Origin: Salminus brasiliensis
Lineage: Eukaryota > Chordata > Actinopteri > Characiformes > Bryconidae
DNA length: 64,000 nt
Assembly (NCBI RefSeq): GCF_030463535.1
Contig: NC_132894.1
Span: 10,961,933 to 11,025,932, forward strand
Direction of reading: 5' to 3'
This document shows positions 19,501-31,386 of this stretch, piece after piece. A model generated the notes under the pieces. It was not told the origin of the DNA. It was given only the letters and a program-made list of their open reading frames with translations, and did no database searches. A program made the position numbers and the translations under genes. Within the stretch, counting starts at the first letter, position 1, and each line of letters opens with the position of its first letter.

Positions 19501-22500
19501 GGTGTCTTGCCTGGTTTGTGTTGCCACATTACTCTTTTGCTTTCTGGTTCTGTCCCTTAGTTTGCTGCACCCCTGGTTATATTCTGTTTGGTTATTGCTT
19601 GTTATGTTGCCCTGTCTTTCATTAAAGTCTTGCATCGTCCATTCTGCAAGTGTATCCTTGTTTTCACTGCCATGACCATTGCAACTAATTTTAGGCATTG
19701 TCATTATGGAACTGCTGATTCTTAACATTTCTTAGTTCACCTTAACATGAAGTATATAGAATCTGTACAATGCCATAGAGGCAGTATTTTGGTTAAACTA
19801 CCCTTTAATTAAATGAAAGAAGATTGCATCAGGACTTAAGGTTCATCTGTCCAAAGCACATAGATGGGTTCTGTGATGACATTTTTAGGATTGTTGGAGA
19901 CTTCTTTACAGTCTGTGGTCCACTCTTGGGCTGAACTTGCTAGGACAGCTTGACCCGCCCATGTTGGCAGTTGTTTCACTCATAAATTATTTTCCAGACA
20001 GTGGAAAGGCTGATTTGTAACGGTTCTGAGAGCTTTTAAAATTAATTCACAGACTCCTCCACATTAACAAGCTTCTTTCTGAAGGCCTCAGAGAGCTCTT
20101 TGGATCTGGTCATGGTGATACCACTCACTTCAACCATCAAGTGCAAACCAAACTAAATGTTATTTAACTAAGGCTTCTCCATCTAACCATGTTGTAATCA
20201 TTGACAGGTGATGTGATGTGCTGATTCTTTTAGGCATTTAGGTAGTTTCATATGTTTAGTTATATTACCTTCAACATGTTTTTATGATGTGTCTTTTTTT
20301 TCACATGACTGTACCTACTAACTCTTTCATGGCCATCTCTCAAAAGGTCAACGGCATGTAATATTGCAGTGAAAATCCTTGCTCGGAAATTTGGTCACCT
20401 AAGTTATCGATATAGCAAGGCTCTACATTTGGATTGGTTTCATGGTAAGATAAATCTTGCAGCTTTTAGATTAACCTGTTAAACATGACTACATGTATGT
20501 CCAAAGGTATCCCCTGTAATTAGTGATCTCAGTTCATTTAAGGTGCACCGTCGCTAACAAAGACATGAAACTGCACACACACAGAGCATATTGAGAATAA
20601 TCTCAATGAAAAAGCACTGGCAATAGAATGGGATGCTTTCCAGTGCCCAGTGTCTAGTGTTGGAGGGTTCCCATTGGGCTATGAAGCAGTTCTCAGCATA
20701 GTGATGAAGCCCCATCCAATACCTTCATAATGAGTTGGAATGGGGTTTGTGATCCAGAACTAATCATCTAACATCAGTACCTGACCTCACTAATGCTCTT
20801 GTGACTGAATGCAATAAAACGCTCACAGTGATTCTCCAACAGCTAGGGTCAATTTGTCCCAGAAGAGAAGAGGCTGTTACTGTGGCACAAAAGGGCAATC
20901 ATCTTTTTATTACTTCTCTTGTTTTCATAAATGTTGGATGGGAGTCTACAAACTTTTGGGTATATAGTGTATACTTACCAACACTAAAGAGGTTAAATGT
21001 ATGCTGAGATTTTCCAACTGTCAGCGCTATCTGCTTACAGTACATGTTATAAGTAAATGTAGCAGAGCTGGCATAAGTATATAGTATGCTTGACTCCTCA
21101 GATGACCTTTTGACTGGCACATCAAGTGAGTTTTATTTGCTGAGAAATGGTACCAGTGCAATCCCCACACAAATCATTTCTAAAGGAAAACTTCACTTCA
21201 TTGGAAGGATATTACAACTTGTCGAGGTAACTTGAAAGTAACTTTTTAAATACCAATAATTAGAGTCATTTTAATAAGATGACCAGTTTTTAATTAAGAA
21301 GATGTTATGTTGACTAGACATCCATGTTTATGCAGCTTGGTGTTCGTGCAGAGGGTCTGAAAGAGCTCTTCACTGACAAACCTGGCATTACCAAACAGTT
21401 TGGAATTGCTGATTTTGCTGCCATCATGAAAATAGTAAGTAAATTTGTACTCGTCTTCAATGTTCCTAAGTTCAGCCATGTAACTCCTCTGCTGCGTTCT
21501 CCCTTCACTGGCTTCCTGTAGCTGCCCGCATCAGATTCAGAACCCTGACGCTGGCCTACAAGACCAAGAATGGACCAGCCTCTCTGTACTTGATGGCAAT
21601 GGTCAAAATCTGATCTGTACCAAGAGCGCTTCAAACTTGCCATCTTCAGACAGAAGACCCACCTCTAACCCTAACCCTAACTTAAATCAGAACTTATCTA
21701 GCACTTTTTAAGACTTAGGATTGTACTCATGTCTTATTTGATTTGCTTGACATGCAGGCAAAGTGTAGTGTATGTTGTGTTTTGTGTATCTAGGTATCCA
21801 CACTGACTTCTGTATTTGGCAGAATCTGGCTTGAGGTGTCTTTGGGATTTTAGCCTATATAAATCAACTAAAACTAAACTATACAAGCTAACTAAAACTA
21901 AACTATACTGAGTAAGGACATTTTCTGTGTAAACAGTGAAGCACTTTTGTAAGTTGCTCTGTATAAGAGCACCTGCTAAACGACTTGCCACTGCCACTAT
22001 TAATATTACCACTATCTAACTATCTACACCATGATTAATATATAATGGTCATGATCAGAGCAGTTCAACAGTATAGATGGTTTGGTAACTTTTATCAGTA
22101 ATGTTTAAATAGTTCTGATCAGAGGAGGATGGGTCAGGTCCCCCTTGTGAGTCTTGGTTCTGCCGAAGGTTTCTTCCTCCAGCTCTAAAGGGAGTTTTTC
22201 CCTGACACTGTCGCCGTTGACTTGCTCACTGGGGGTCTTTGATTCTTCATGTCTTTTTTTGTTATTTCATTTTTGTCTCATTCATTTTTATACTAATTAT
22301 GTAAAGTTGTGACGACAACAGTTGTAAAAAAAAAAAGCTATACAAATAAATTTGACTTCACTTGACTACGTATTTAAATATGAAAGTATGGTCAAAATAA
22401 TATAAAAATACAGAAAGTCTAAATTCTGTATTAATTACTAAATCACTGTATCTTTCCATTTTACAGTGTGTTCTTCTACACTACACCTATTTACAGGACC

Positions 22501-24788
22501 TAATGTTAGTATATGCATATATTGAATACACTGTATCGTTCTATCATAGGTCTGGTCCCAGGAGCATTTCACAGGTCTTGAAAACATGTGTTTTTCTGAA
22601 CAAGTACCCAAATACACATTCTAAAAACCACCCTTACAAAAAATTGTGCTTACATTTCATGATTAAGTATGTTCATAACTGCTGTTAAAAATATCTCCAG
22701 TAGCAGCAGTGATGTATTAATAGTGAATACCTGTGGTAGTGCAAATGAACTGAAATTGAAACTTTTTGACCTTGTGTAAACTGTACATGTGAAATAGGAA
22801 GCGATTTCCAGATAATTATTTCAACCAAGAAATGGTTGGGTGACAGATTAACAAATGTAAATATGACTACTACATAGTCAAAATGTATTGTTCTCCCTAT
22901 TACGTCACGCTGAGTGAAGTTTAAGCAGGATCAATGTGCCAATTTACTGCACTAATAATTATGAATGTACAGATTTTTACTGTAACTACATTACAATGCT
23001 ACTGTTTACGCATTTAACGCATTTCTTTATCCTCATTTAAAGCTTTCAGACTGGCAGTCCCTCCCCAAAGATAAACCTCTCTTATCTGTATATGCAAGGG
23101 TTTTTGGACAAGAAGTCTCCTTTATGGATTTGGATCGAGATGTAATTCAGCAAATTCTAAAGGTAAGCTTATTATAAATTCTGTTTCATTTTTTCATATC
23201 AACATTCCTGGTTGTTGGAAATGAGCACATTAAATATGTTATTTTTTCTCTCTGAACATGAAGTCTGTGAGTCTCACTGCAAGTAAAGAAAACAAAATCT
23301 GGAATATTATTCAGTACCTACAAAAGGGGACATCATGGCACTGGACAAAGCCTTCTCTTATGCTGGAAACTCGATTCATTCAGCCAACATGCCTCGGCCT
23401 GCCAGTCGAAATGAGCAAATACTTTTCTACAGTGACAGCTATTACTGCAAATGGTAAAGAGTGCTCATACTTTCCCTTATAACTTTTAATACTACATGAC
23501 AGATGATAGCATTATTTACAAATGTTTAAAGAACTAAAATATTAATGTTATTATTATGTTATTATCATTATGAAATTAAAATTGAAATACCGTTCTTACT
23601 TTAAGCTAATTCCACATCTAAAGTTCACAGTGTATAAAACAAAAAGGTGTAAATAAAAACAAAGACCTCTTACTTTTGCCCTTGTAGCAAAGGTGGTTAT
23701 TAACCCACCTCCAAAAGAAAGCCTGCGTGAACTGATAAATGCAGATGTTTCCCTGCAAACTGATGGATTTTATGGGTAAGGTATTCTCCATAGTTATACT
23801 GTTAAAATGTCTACACTCTTTAGAAAATGAGGGTTCTTAAGGGTTTTATAGAAAACTATTACTACTCAAAGAACTATGTGGATCCTTAAATGCTTCTTAG
23901 CCTGGTTATAGGGTAACAGTGCAGTGTTATTTTAAGTGTGCTTGTACCTGAAGTTAAGAACATGTCTAGAAGGGGGAAATGATATATAAATAGTGTATAC
24001 CTGTAGATGAGCTTCAGGTGAAGGGCAGAGCTTAGTCCTTGCACATTAGAGCACATGACTTGTGCATGAGCTTCCCACTGAGGCCAGCAGAGGGAGACAT
24101 TACAGGATCTTAAACATTAGCCAGGAGTGCTTTAGATTGGTGAAAAACCTGAATCTAAAAATCTTAAAACAAACAGATGAAATAATGTTATTTTTATGTA
24201 TTATATATGAATGTGTGCCAATGTTAAAGATGCTGGGATGGTTAGACTGACAGGTATAGAAATACTTGCTCTCTTGTTTCAGAGCGGCAAAGGATATTCT
24301 TGTTTTCAATGGGATCAATACAGACCTCTTCCAGTGTGGGGCCCAGCTGAACAGTAAGATTGTCACAGCTTTGCCCTGGAAAATTGAGTTGAAAAAGAAG
24401 GTCAAAGAATGGAATTTTGAAGTAAACCTCGACCCGTGCAAAAGAGCCACAGAGCTCTTATCAGTTAAGTATGTAATCCTGTTTTCTTAACTACACCTTA
24501 GACCACCTTTAACACCTAATATTAATATCCATATAGTGATCTGATCAGACTACACAGAGCAGCTGCTTTAATCTGTGATGTGGCAGCGCAGTTGATTAGG
24601 CTGTGTTTTGTTGTTGTCGAGGGGGAACACTGGGATGCTTCAGTGCATGAATGGGTAGCTCTGGTCATGGAAGGCTGGTCCAGCATAGTTTTGTGCTTTT
24701 CGTACTGAAGCATGCCTGATTTAAATAACTCACTTAAATAACTTACCCTGCTTTAGCGTCCACACTATGAATGTTATGTGGCCATATA

Positions 24789-24819
<31 letters not shown>

Positions 24820-26483
24820 TCCTTTATTAGTCCCGCAGTGGGGAAATTCACAGTGTGACCGCAGAAAGGGATAGCAAGACACTCAGTTACAAAAAAGACT
24901 CTTAATTGCACATGGGGGGGGGGGGGTATTGCACATAGTATTCCCTGAACATGAACATGTGTGTGTAGTTAAGTGTAGTTAAGTATATATATGCATATTG
25001 GTAGCATGGTCCACATATACTCTTAGAAATAAAGGTGCTACAAATAGTTGTTTAAATGATGCCATGTTTATTATAGAGATGATAGACTTTAAATAACAAC
25101 TTGCTCTTGATGTAAAGGTTCTTTATCGGTTGAAAGTCACATCTCCATTATAAAAAAGGTTATTTATGGAACCAAATGTGGTTCTTCTATAGCATCACTC
25201 AAAGAACCTATTGTGGCACCTTCATTTTTAGAGTGTACAGTTTTATTGCACCACACACTTCAGAACACGTTCACAGCTCAAAGCAGGGTCATTTAATTTT
25301 GGTCCAGTACAGATTCATCTCAAGTGCCAACTGTGCTGGACTCCTGGCCTTCCAGTGCCGGAACTGAGGATCCTGACGATCCTACTCCTTTTGTTTAAAC
25401 TAATCTCTAATAAAATCTTTAAGAATATTTTGATTCTTCCAGTTGAAATGCAGATATCTTCAGGTTAAATGAAACTGTAACTCTATCATTCAATGTGTCA
25501 AATGCAGGACTAGTGTTTGACTGAGCAGAACTTGGGGTGATATATTAAGCACTGTGGTTTGGTTATCATTTTGATTTTTTGTTAAATAGTCCCTAATATT
25601 TTAAATATGTATTTTAATCATTCAAATACATGGAACTGCCCAGTAGTTTCCATCTGAGTTTCAAGTCACCGTTTTCTAAGGGAAATGCTTCTAAATTATT
25701 GTTGGTAGATATGAATCATCGCTGTCCAAAGAAAAACATGTCCAAATCCCAAAAATGGGGACTTTACAGGAGAAGGCAAAAATGTACTTAACTTAGAATG
25801 TAAGTCAATGTAAGAGTTTGTATAAGAGTTTATTACAAGTCATTTCAAGCATTTCTATTGGTCTATTCATTCAGAATGATTCACACAGTGAAAAGAGCAG
25901 CTACAAGGTTCAAATTATGGAGGAAACCGAAAAAGACAAAAAAGAAGAATCATGGTTTTTATTGGACAGCAGTAAAATGCTGTTGAAAATTGCTGAAATG
26001 TTCATTCAAAACTTTTATGATGTGTGTCCTTCTTAAACAGTTCCAATGTATACGCTGTTTCAAGAAATATTGAAGATCCATCATCAGCCAGAATGACTCC
26101 CATGATGCCAGAGGGCAAAGATTTGAAGCAAAGTTTTCCAAAAGATCAGAAAATACCTAATAATTTTATATTTTCTCAGGTACAGTATCCATCGCAGTAC
26201 TACATACTTTAGAAAGGGATCGTCTGTAATCTTCTCGTATCTTCTGAATATTAACTCAGCATATGTTTCTGTGGTCCAGGTAGAAGATTCTGAGATATAT
26301 CACCCAAAACTCCAGTACTGCAGTGAAGCCAGTGTTTACGGAGCTGCACTCTGCACTCAAGCAGAAGCTAACCGAGCGCATTACCTTAAAGAATATCCTC
26401 TGTACTACTTTTTGGGATTTACACAGTTTTCATGCCACTTTGAGCCAGGTATCACAGTTAACATTTTAAAAATGAAATTATGT

Positions 26484-26552
<69 letters not shown>

Positions 26553-29500
26553 TAAAATATGAAAAATATACATTTATATAAAGTCATTGTAATCCAAATT
26601 TTTCTAGAAAATGTAAAAGATTGAATGAAAAAGCTTGCTCTCATATAATTCATGATCTTTTTTCTACTCATGCAAATTTCTGAAGTCATGTCGATTAACC
26701 CCATTGAAAAGCTTCAAGTCCAGATCAGAGTTGGTCATAATAAACACAAACCAGACCTGAGCCAGATGCTCACTCATTCACTAACTGAGGTACTGTATCA
26801 ATTCCACTGTTACACAGCTCTGGACAAAAATAAGAGACCACCCTACATGATCAGTTTCTCTGGTTCTACTATTTATAGGCAATGTGTTGTTTTTTTTACT
26901 ATAATTACTATAATAATTATAATGCAAAGAAGTTATTATTAAAATTTAAACACTGTACTCATATTTGAACTTTGGGAGTGTTTTTTAGAACTCAAACACA
27001 TCACGCAGCTCCACAGCAGGACCAAGTCCTCTTCAGGTAACCACTAGCTTTTCACTAGTTTTTAGGGAGGTCCTAATAAACTTTTTTGCCACCCCATCCC
27101 CCACCCCTGTGGTTTAAACACAGTTACAGCACCACCCTCAAAGACCCACAGCCATGAAGTGGGATATGCAAAGCTGATATCCGTTAATATATGTATAATC
27201 AAGTAATAATATAATAATATGTCCATAATAATAATATCAACAACAGAGTGTGCCATAAGCAATGGTGGAAAATACCTGGGTAATTATACTTTGTTACTGT
27301 ACTTAAGTGTTAACCCCTTAAACAGCCTATGGCCGGTCGACAGGCCAAAAGTTTATTATAATTATATAATTATAATAATTAATAATAATATTTAATATAA
27401 TTATAAGTATTCGTTTGTTTAAACATTCTTTTTATATTTTATATACAGTACTTGAGTATGTCTAAATGTGAATAAATGTGACTTGAGTAAATGTCACTGA
27501 AGTATATTTAGAGCTCTGTGCTTCCACTTTAACTCTTGTAAGTCGACCTTTCTTGTGTACGTTTTCCAACAAGTCCTTATTCTGTAGGGTACAGATGCTG
27601 CTCCTGATCCTGTGATCTCTGTGAGTTTGCTGGCCGTCAGTCCTAATGAGAAGGTGATGGGCTATGAGGTTGATGCCTATTACACTCTGGCCAAGCAGAG
27701 AAAGGACATGGAGCTGATCCTCTCTGAGGTGGCTGAAGAGGGGAACTGGAAGATATGTGCTGATCTCTGTGTTGATGAGATTCAGGAGAAAGCCAAGGTA
27801 CAGATCCTTATCACACCTAGTTACTGTAAACCTGTTTCTAGACATTTTTACTTTATAAAGTGAAAGATCTTACTTCTATCTAGCACTATTTCGTGACAAA
27901 TGTTACAGTAAGATCATTGTACTAAGCATCTAAAATGAAAGCTTTTAAAAAGGTTCATTAGAGTAATGTAGGGTTGTGTAAGGCCCACTTTCAGGACCGT
28001 GAAGAAATTTGGTACTACCAGTTAACCCACCCTTTTATAGCTCTCCCTAGCACTAGCAATGCTCACGACACTAGGTGGACAAAGACATAACACGTCTCCT
28101 CAATACATGGGAAGCCACCGCCCCAACAGACACCTGTGCCAGCCAACATCACATAATTGCGAAAATGAGGGGAGAGAGCGCCATCTACCCTCCCGAAGAG
28201 AGCTCGGCCAACTGTGCTCTCTCGGGCTCCTGATGGCAAATCGGCATGGCTCAGGATTCAAATTTGCAACTCTCGGACCATAGTCATAGCACATTGGACC
28301 GCTGAGCCACTCAGAGCCCTATTTAAAGGTTTTTGGGATGTGTGAATGTGTGAAAAAACTTTGAATAACCTCCATCAGCCATCCTTGTAGAGATTTCATT
28401 TCAGCCGGCATTGGCTTCAACCCAAACTGAACTCAACTGATGATAAGTGTTAGGGGAAAGAGGAGACCTAATGACCACTGATGTAATGGGTCAGTAGCAG
28501 TGTATTACAATACAGTATATTCAAACCAAGACCAATTTAGCTGCGTAAGTTAGAGTTATATGTATTTAAAAACTGTTTTTTACTCTGTATCTCTCAGCTC
28601 ATCCAGAAAAACTCAGAAAAGCACAAATTACACTCCCTGTTTGTAGGGAGAGCCCAGGAGCAAAAAATGCCAATTCTTCATAGTGTTGTTTTAAGGAGGA
28701 CTGGGGGAAAATTTGTGTTGTAACCAAAGGTGTCGAAGGTGTTGAAGTATCAGCTTAAGTTTTTACTCAAGTAAAAGTACTAGTTTCAAAACTAGTAAGT
28801 ATAAGTAAGTGAAAGTAATGTAAGCAAAACAAAGGCCAAAAGCTTAGGCTGTGCCACAGGGGCCTATAGTGCACTACCCCACCTCCCCAAAAAACATTTT
28901 TCCAAAAGCCATAATGACTACAATGTTATATTCAAATGTTCATGTTAACATTTTATAATGCACTAGGCTACCTTTGCATACCTGAATGCATTTTAGTAAT
29001 ATCGAATATATTAAAGGAACATCTATGTGCACTACTGAGCATTAACATGTGTTTCATGGAGGGGAAAATATGATAAGTAGTTGCCTATAAGGATTGTAAC
29101 GGTGCAAAAAGTCAAACTTCAGAGACATGTGATCAATAAGCTTTATTGGAATGTAAATGTCAATGTGCTTATTTGGAACATAAATAAAATTATTTATGGT
29201 TATTTTATTTATACCTAAAAATCTAATTCTGCTGTGGTGCTACAAGAGGGCACTAAAAGAGCTCCAGGTGGCTCCAGAGCCGCATGTTGAGTGCCCTGTG
29301 GCCTAGACTGAAGAGGCTTTCACTTGGTGAGATGACTGTTTTCGCAGTGTAATTTATGCTTGTGTCTGTTTTAGGCCCACTTCAAATGGGGGGCTGAATG
29401 TCAGCCATATGAAATAGCCCTGAAGGTTTCTACAGCAGGCATAGCTGAGCCAAAGCCTTCCATAACTGCAGATGTGAACTGGGGAGATGTCCCTTCATTC

Positions 29501-30855
29501 ATCCAAGCGTTCGGCAAAAGGTAATTTATTTAGGTCTTTTGCTCTGAAGTTTGGTAGGTCATTCAGGTTGCACCCCAACATCTTAATACTGAAGGCAATG
29601 AAGGCAAAGGCAGCAGAAAAGTAGTTGCCCAATATTACACAGTGCTCTCTTCCACCTCAGCACTGTTCACACTTATGTTTAGGGTGAGGGAATACTTCCC
29701 AGGTGTGTCCTACGTCATGGGCTTCTATCAGAAGCATGAGAAGAATACTGACCATGAGGTTTCAGCCACTCTTGTGGCCTCCACTCAAGAGGGGTTTGAT
29801 GTGAAAGTCAAAATTCCAGAGGTAAGAGCATGCTGTGGCATCTGTGAGTGCAGATGTATGCAAAAGTTTAGACACTTAAATTGGACATTTAAATATGGTA
29901 TTTGCTTTTGCTCATTTCAGAGCTGAATTATGTTTTTTGAATCCAAATACATTAAACTGAGCAAATCAACCAAACCTTTGCATATGACTGTATGCACCAA
30001 TCAGCCATTACATTAACACATCTCCTTGTCCATTACATCAGCTCCACTCACCATAGAGCAACACTTTGTGGAGCTACAATTTCATACTGTAGTCCATCTG
30101 TTTCTCTGCATACTTTGTTAGCATCCTTTCAGACTGTTCTTCAGTGGTCAGGACCCCACATGACCTCCACAGAGCAGTGCGGTGGGTCATTCTCAGCACT
30201 GCAGTGACACTGACTGGCACACTGATGGCATGTTAGTGGTGCGTGTCCACTCACTGTCCACTCTGTTAGACACTACTACCTAGTTGGTCCACCTTGTAGA
30301 CATAAAGTCAGAGACAGAAGCTCCTCTGTTGCTGCACAGTTTGTCTTGGTTATCCTCTAGTCCTTCAACAGTGCTCACAGGATTCTGATCACAGGATGCT
30401 GTTGGCTCCAGTGCAACACACACTACTAACACGCCATCAGAATGACCCATTACCTAAATAATACCTGCTCTGCGATGGTCCTGTGGGGTCCTGACTGAAG
30501 AACAGGGTGCAAGAAGGCTAACAACGTATGCAGAGAAACAGATGGACTACAGTCTGTAATCATAGAACTATAGAGTGCTGCTCTATGGTCAATGGAGCTG
30601 ATATAATGGACAGTGAGGGCAGAAACAAGGAGGTGGTGTTAATGTTAAGGCTGATTGGTGTATGTTTTCAATCACCACAAGCACTTTATCATATTACAAA
30701 TTGTGAGATCAAGAAAAATCCCATAACTCCATCATTGTTTAACACCTGTTGTTTGTCTTCAACAGCTGACTGTGTATCGGAAGGAAATCCCCTCTCCATT
30801 TGAACTTGTGGTAGCTGAAAGTGACGACAACAGTGGCGACATGTCCCATATATAA
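10525..30855 (+). CDS. vtg3: Phosvitinless vitellogenin (VtgC / vtg3 type), complete, 27 exons
   Basis: Egg-yolk lipoprotein precursor made in liver. Exons: 10525-10564, 10816-10836, 11578-11729, 12509-12760, 12893-13054, 13680-13828, 14563-14713, 14806-14963, 15052-15217, 15644-15769, 15871-16089, 18469-18686, 20347-20444, 21102-21226, 21336-21434, 23043-23162, 23264-23453, 23688-23775, 24283-24468, 26041-26179, 26280-26448, 26686-26789, 26989-27036, 27588-27797, 29375-29520, 29683-29821, 30766-30855. The sum is 3765 bases, 1254 residues, all phases closing. Signal peptide about 1-14 (MRLLLYCLFAASA). Residues to about 1044 are lipovitellin heavy chain (landmarks KTYEYKYEG, TVNLxRGIL-like VNIVRGILGFLH, HHFSPFN, FGHLSYRYSKA). 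Residues 1061-1254 are the light-chain part (NWKICADLC, WGAECQPYE). Only 16 residues replace phosvitin, and the beta-prime/von Willebrand D end is absent, as in VtgC. A 21-base second exon is a family hallmark. Start chosen from the TATA distance. Confidence 0.95.
11438..11453. repeat. Poly-G run
   Basis: T-run followed by about sixteen G in vitellogenin intron 2. Simple-sequence tract; length uncertain in any assembly. Confidence 0.8.
13105..13600. mobile_element. Inverted-repeat DNA transposon relic, family C
   Basis: Begins with AATCAGCCATAACATTAAAA (about 13109) and ends near GTGGTTTAAATGGCATGGCT (about 13497), which are inverted counterparts of each other. The phrase CCTCCAAAACAGCTCTGATT inside is common to a very abundant fish element. 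No transposase frame is visible, so it is non-autonomous. It lies in vitellogenin intron 5. A divergent relative with matching ends sits at 31551-32018. Confidence 0.65.
13868..14236 (-). mobile_element. Non-autonomous DNA transposon, family A, reverse copy
   Basis: The reverse complement matches the copies at 33801-34172 and 38380-38733: ends like ATGTCCAAATGTTTGTGGAC and GTATTGGGACACCTG, a TTTATACCCCTC/GAGGGGTATAAA box, and the body phrase CAGTGGAACTGAGTTCTCTG. No transposase is encoded. Located in vitellogenin intron 6. Confidence 0.7.
16125..16845. mobile_element. Long palindromic transposon, family B (copy 1)
   Basis: The left arm (CTGTAGTCCATCTGTTTCTC, CAGTGACACTGACATGGTGG) is the imperfect reverse complement of the right arm (CACTGCAGTGCCAAGAATGA, CAACAGATGGACTACAGATT), giving arms of about 200-250 bases around a central stretch. 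The right end reads AACAAGGAGGTGGTGTTATT. The same family recurs at 29990-30664. It lies in vitellogenin intron 11. Confidence 0.75.
17557..18360. repeat. Two ~220-base direct repeats around a 260-base segment
   Basis: Sequence 17657-17884 (starting CATAACCTCTAGTACTGGGT-like, ending GCTGTTATTTCACTTT) recurs at 18142-18355 in the same orientation with few changes, mainly an indel around the T-rich part. The segment between (17885-18141) has its own second copy at 19211-19440. The arrangement looks like nested or rearranged retroelement pieces. No protein domain is visible. Confidence 0.7.
18936..18990 (+). pseudogene. Decayed copy of vitellogenin exon 14 inside intron 12
   Basis: These 55 bases match exon 14 at 21139-21194 with four mismatches and one single-base gap over 56 positions. 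The reading LRNDTSVIPTQIISK then meets a TGA where exon 14 continues. The preceding ATAGTATGCT also matches the intron just before exon 14. The fragment looks like exon 14 plus its flank with 51 bases (acceptor and first codons) deleted between two GCT triplets. It has no splice acceptor and is not a usable exon. Confidence 0.85.
19000..19690. mobile_element. Retroelement-like repeat, probable LTR or LINE end
   Basis: Contains a segment duplicated at 17885-18141 (CTGATCCTGGCATTTCCTGT onward) and the phrase TTCCTCCCAGTCCCAGGTGT shared with 17570. It ends with CTGTCTTTCATTAAAGTCTTGC, a typical fish LTR-like polyadenylation tail. Short open frames on both strands are not recognisable proteins. 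Confidence 0.5.
20497..20975 (+). mobile_element. Non-autonomous DNA transposon, family A
   Basis: Starts GTATGTCCAAAGGTATCCCC and ends CTACAAACTTTTGGGTATAT. It carries the family phrase CTCACTAATGCTCTTGTGAC followed by TGAATGCAATAAAACGCTCA, shared with 38600 and 35320. Sits in vitellogenin intron 13. Confidence 0.65.
21480..21990 (+). mobile_element. LINE 3' fragment (Rex1-like)
   Basis: Bases 21509-21600 encode WLPVAARIRFRTLTLAYKTK followed by NGPASLYL. This is the degenerate C-terminal signature after the reverse-transcriptase domain in fish LINEs. The 3' end has GTTGCTCTGTATAAGAGCAC and CTGCTAAACG, the usual tail. 5'-truncated and dead; in vitellogenin intron 15. Confidence 0.75.
22110..22365 (+). 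mobile_element. Fish LINE-type 3' UTR repeat
   Basis: Contains GGTTTCTTCCTCCAGCTCTA, GGGAGTTTTTCCCTGACACT and the tail ATACAAATAAATTTGACTTC, a very common teleost retroelement end. The same phrase occurs reversed at about 54555-54610. Confidence 0.65.
24787..24900 (-). mobile_element. Retroelement 3' end with pentamer tail
   Basis: A run of AGATA/AGATAAG pentamers (24787-24817) precedes GTCCTTTATTAGTCCCGCAG and GGGGAAATTCACAGTGTG. This is a widespread fish LINE/SINE 3' end read on the minus strand. Confidence 0.6.
25017..25240. mobile_element. MITE with short terminal inverted repeats
   Basis: The left end TCTTAGAAATAAAGGTGCTA and right end TGGCACCTTCATTTTTAGAG are inverted copies. The body contains GGTTCTTCTATAGCATCACT. 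A related element is at about 56130-56300. It lies in vitellogenin intron 19. Confidence 0.7.
25708..25980. mobile_element. MITE related to the 5638 hairpin
   Basis: The ends ATCGCTGTCCAAAGAAAAAC and GGTTTTTATTGGACAGCAGT are inverted repeats and match the hairpin arms at 5638-5736. The internal TTTCTATTGGTCTATTCATT phrase recurs near 7670 and 55965. Vitellogenin intron 19, just before exon 20. Confidence 0.6.
26487..26553. repeat. (TA)n microsatellite
   Basis: About 67 bases of TA repeat starting 38 bases after the exon 21 donor in vitellogenin intron 21. It creates meaningless YIYIYI open frames on both strands. Confidence 0.95.
26989..27036 (+). other. vtg3: Phosvitin-replacement exon 23 of vitellogenin
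   Basis: Sixteen codons, NSNTSRSSTAGPSPLQ, flanked by TTTTTTAG and GTAACC. In complete vitellogenins this position holds the long polyserine phosvitin domain. Here five serines and two threonines remain, with no serine run. This identifies the VtgC class directly. Confidence 0.9.
28020..28320 (-). mobile_element. tRNA-derived SINE, reverse orientation
   Basis: On the minus strand a tRNA-like head begins GGGCTCTGAGTGGCTCAGCG (28320 downward) with a box B-like AAATTTGAATCC (complement of 28254-28265). The body includes GGGAGGGTAGATGGCGCTCT. Located in vitellogenin intron 24. Confidence 0.75.
29990..30664. mobile_element. Long palindromic transposon, family B (copy 2)
   Basis: The terminal repeats GCACCAATCAGCCATTACAT and GTTAAGGCTGATTGGTGTAT are inverted copies. 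The internal arms CTGTAGTCCATCTGTTTCTC and CAGATGGACTACAGTCTGTA match copy 1 at 16125-16845. No transposase. Vitellogenin intron 26. Confidence 0.8.
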
Positions 30856-30867
30856 AGTTCAGCCCTT

Positions 30868-30963
30868 AATAAACTCTATAAGGTTCCCACTATAGCTCCC
30901 AGTGAGCATTACACATCAGTGAGAGGCTGTTATCACTAAATCATGTGTATGCTTGTTAATAAA
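30868..30963 (+). terminator. vtg3: PolyA signals of vitellogenin
   Basis: AATAAA occurs at 30868-30873, 13 bases past the stop, and at 30958-30963. Either gives a very short 3' UTR, as usual for vitellogenin mRNAs. Confidence 0.75.
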
Positions 30964-31386
30964 CATTGTTGTATGCATTTATAAATCATATTTAATCATA
31001 TGACTATTCATTCTAAGTGCACTTCAATTAAACACAACAGGTTTTTATACCACACTTATTTCATCTTTTATCTTTAGAGAATTCCATACCATCCAGAATT
31101 AGAATTTATTATAAAATAAATATTTTTTTCCCATCAGTTTTTTCTCTCTTCATTAAAAATTATGTTAAAACTACATTAAAACAAACTTTGTATTTACTGT
31201 CTTCACGTTGCCATTCCTTTTGTTTTCAATTGATTTTATTTTGTTTTGTCATTTTTTTAAGCCCTTTTGTTTTTAAAGCTTGGATAATAGCTCATTTTGA
31301 GCACAGCCTCTTGTTTATTCTTTCACCAATAATTAATGTTGACAACAGGTGTGACCAAATGCAAATGTTATAAAAGTTGGTGATTT

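Noticed and set aside
26486-26704. Minus-strand frame of Tyr-Ile repeats
   Set aside because: Product of the (TA)n tract.
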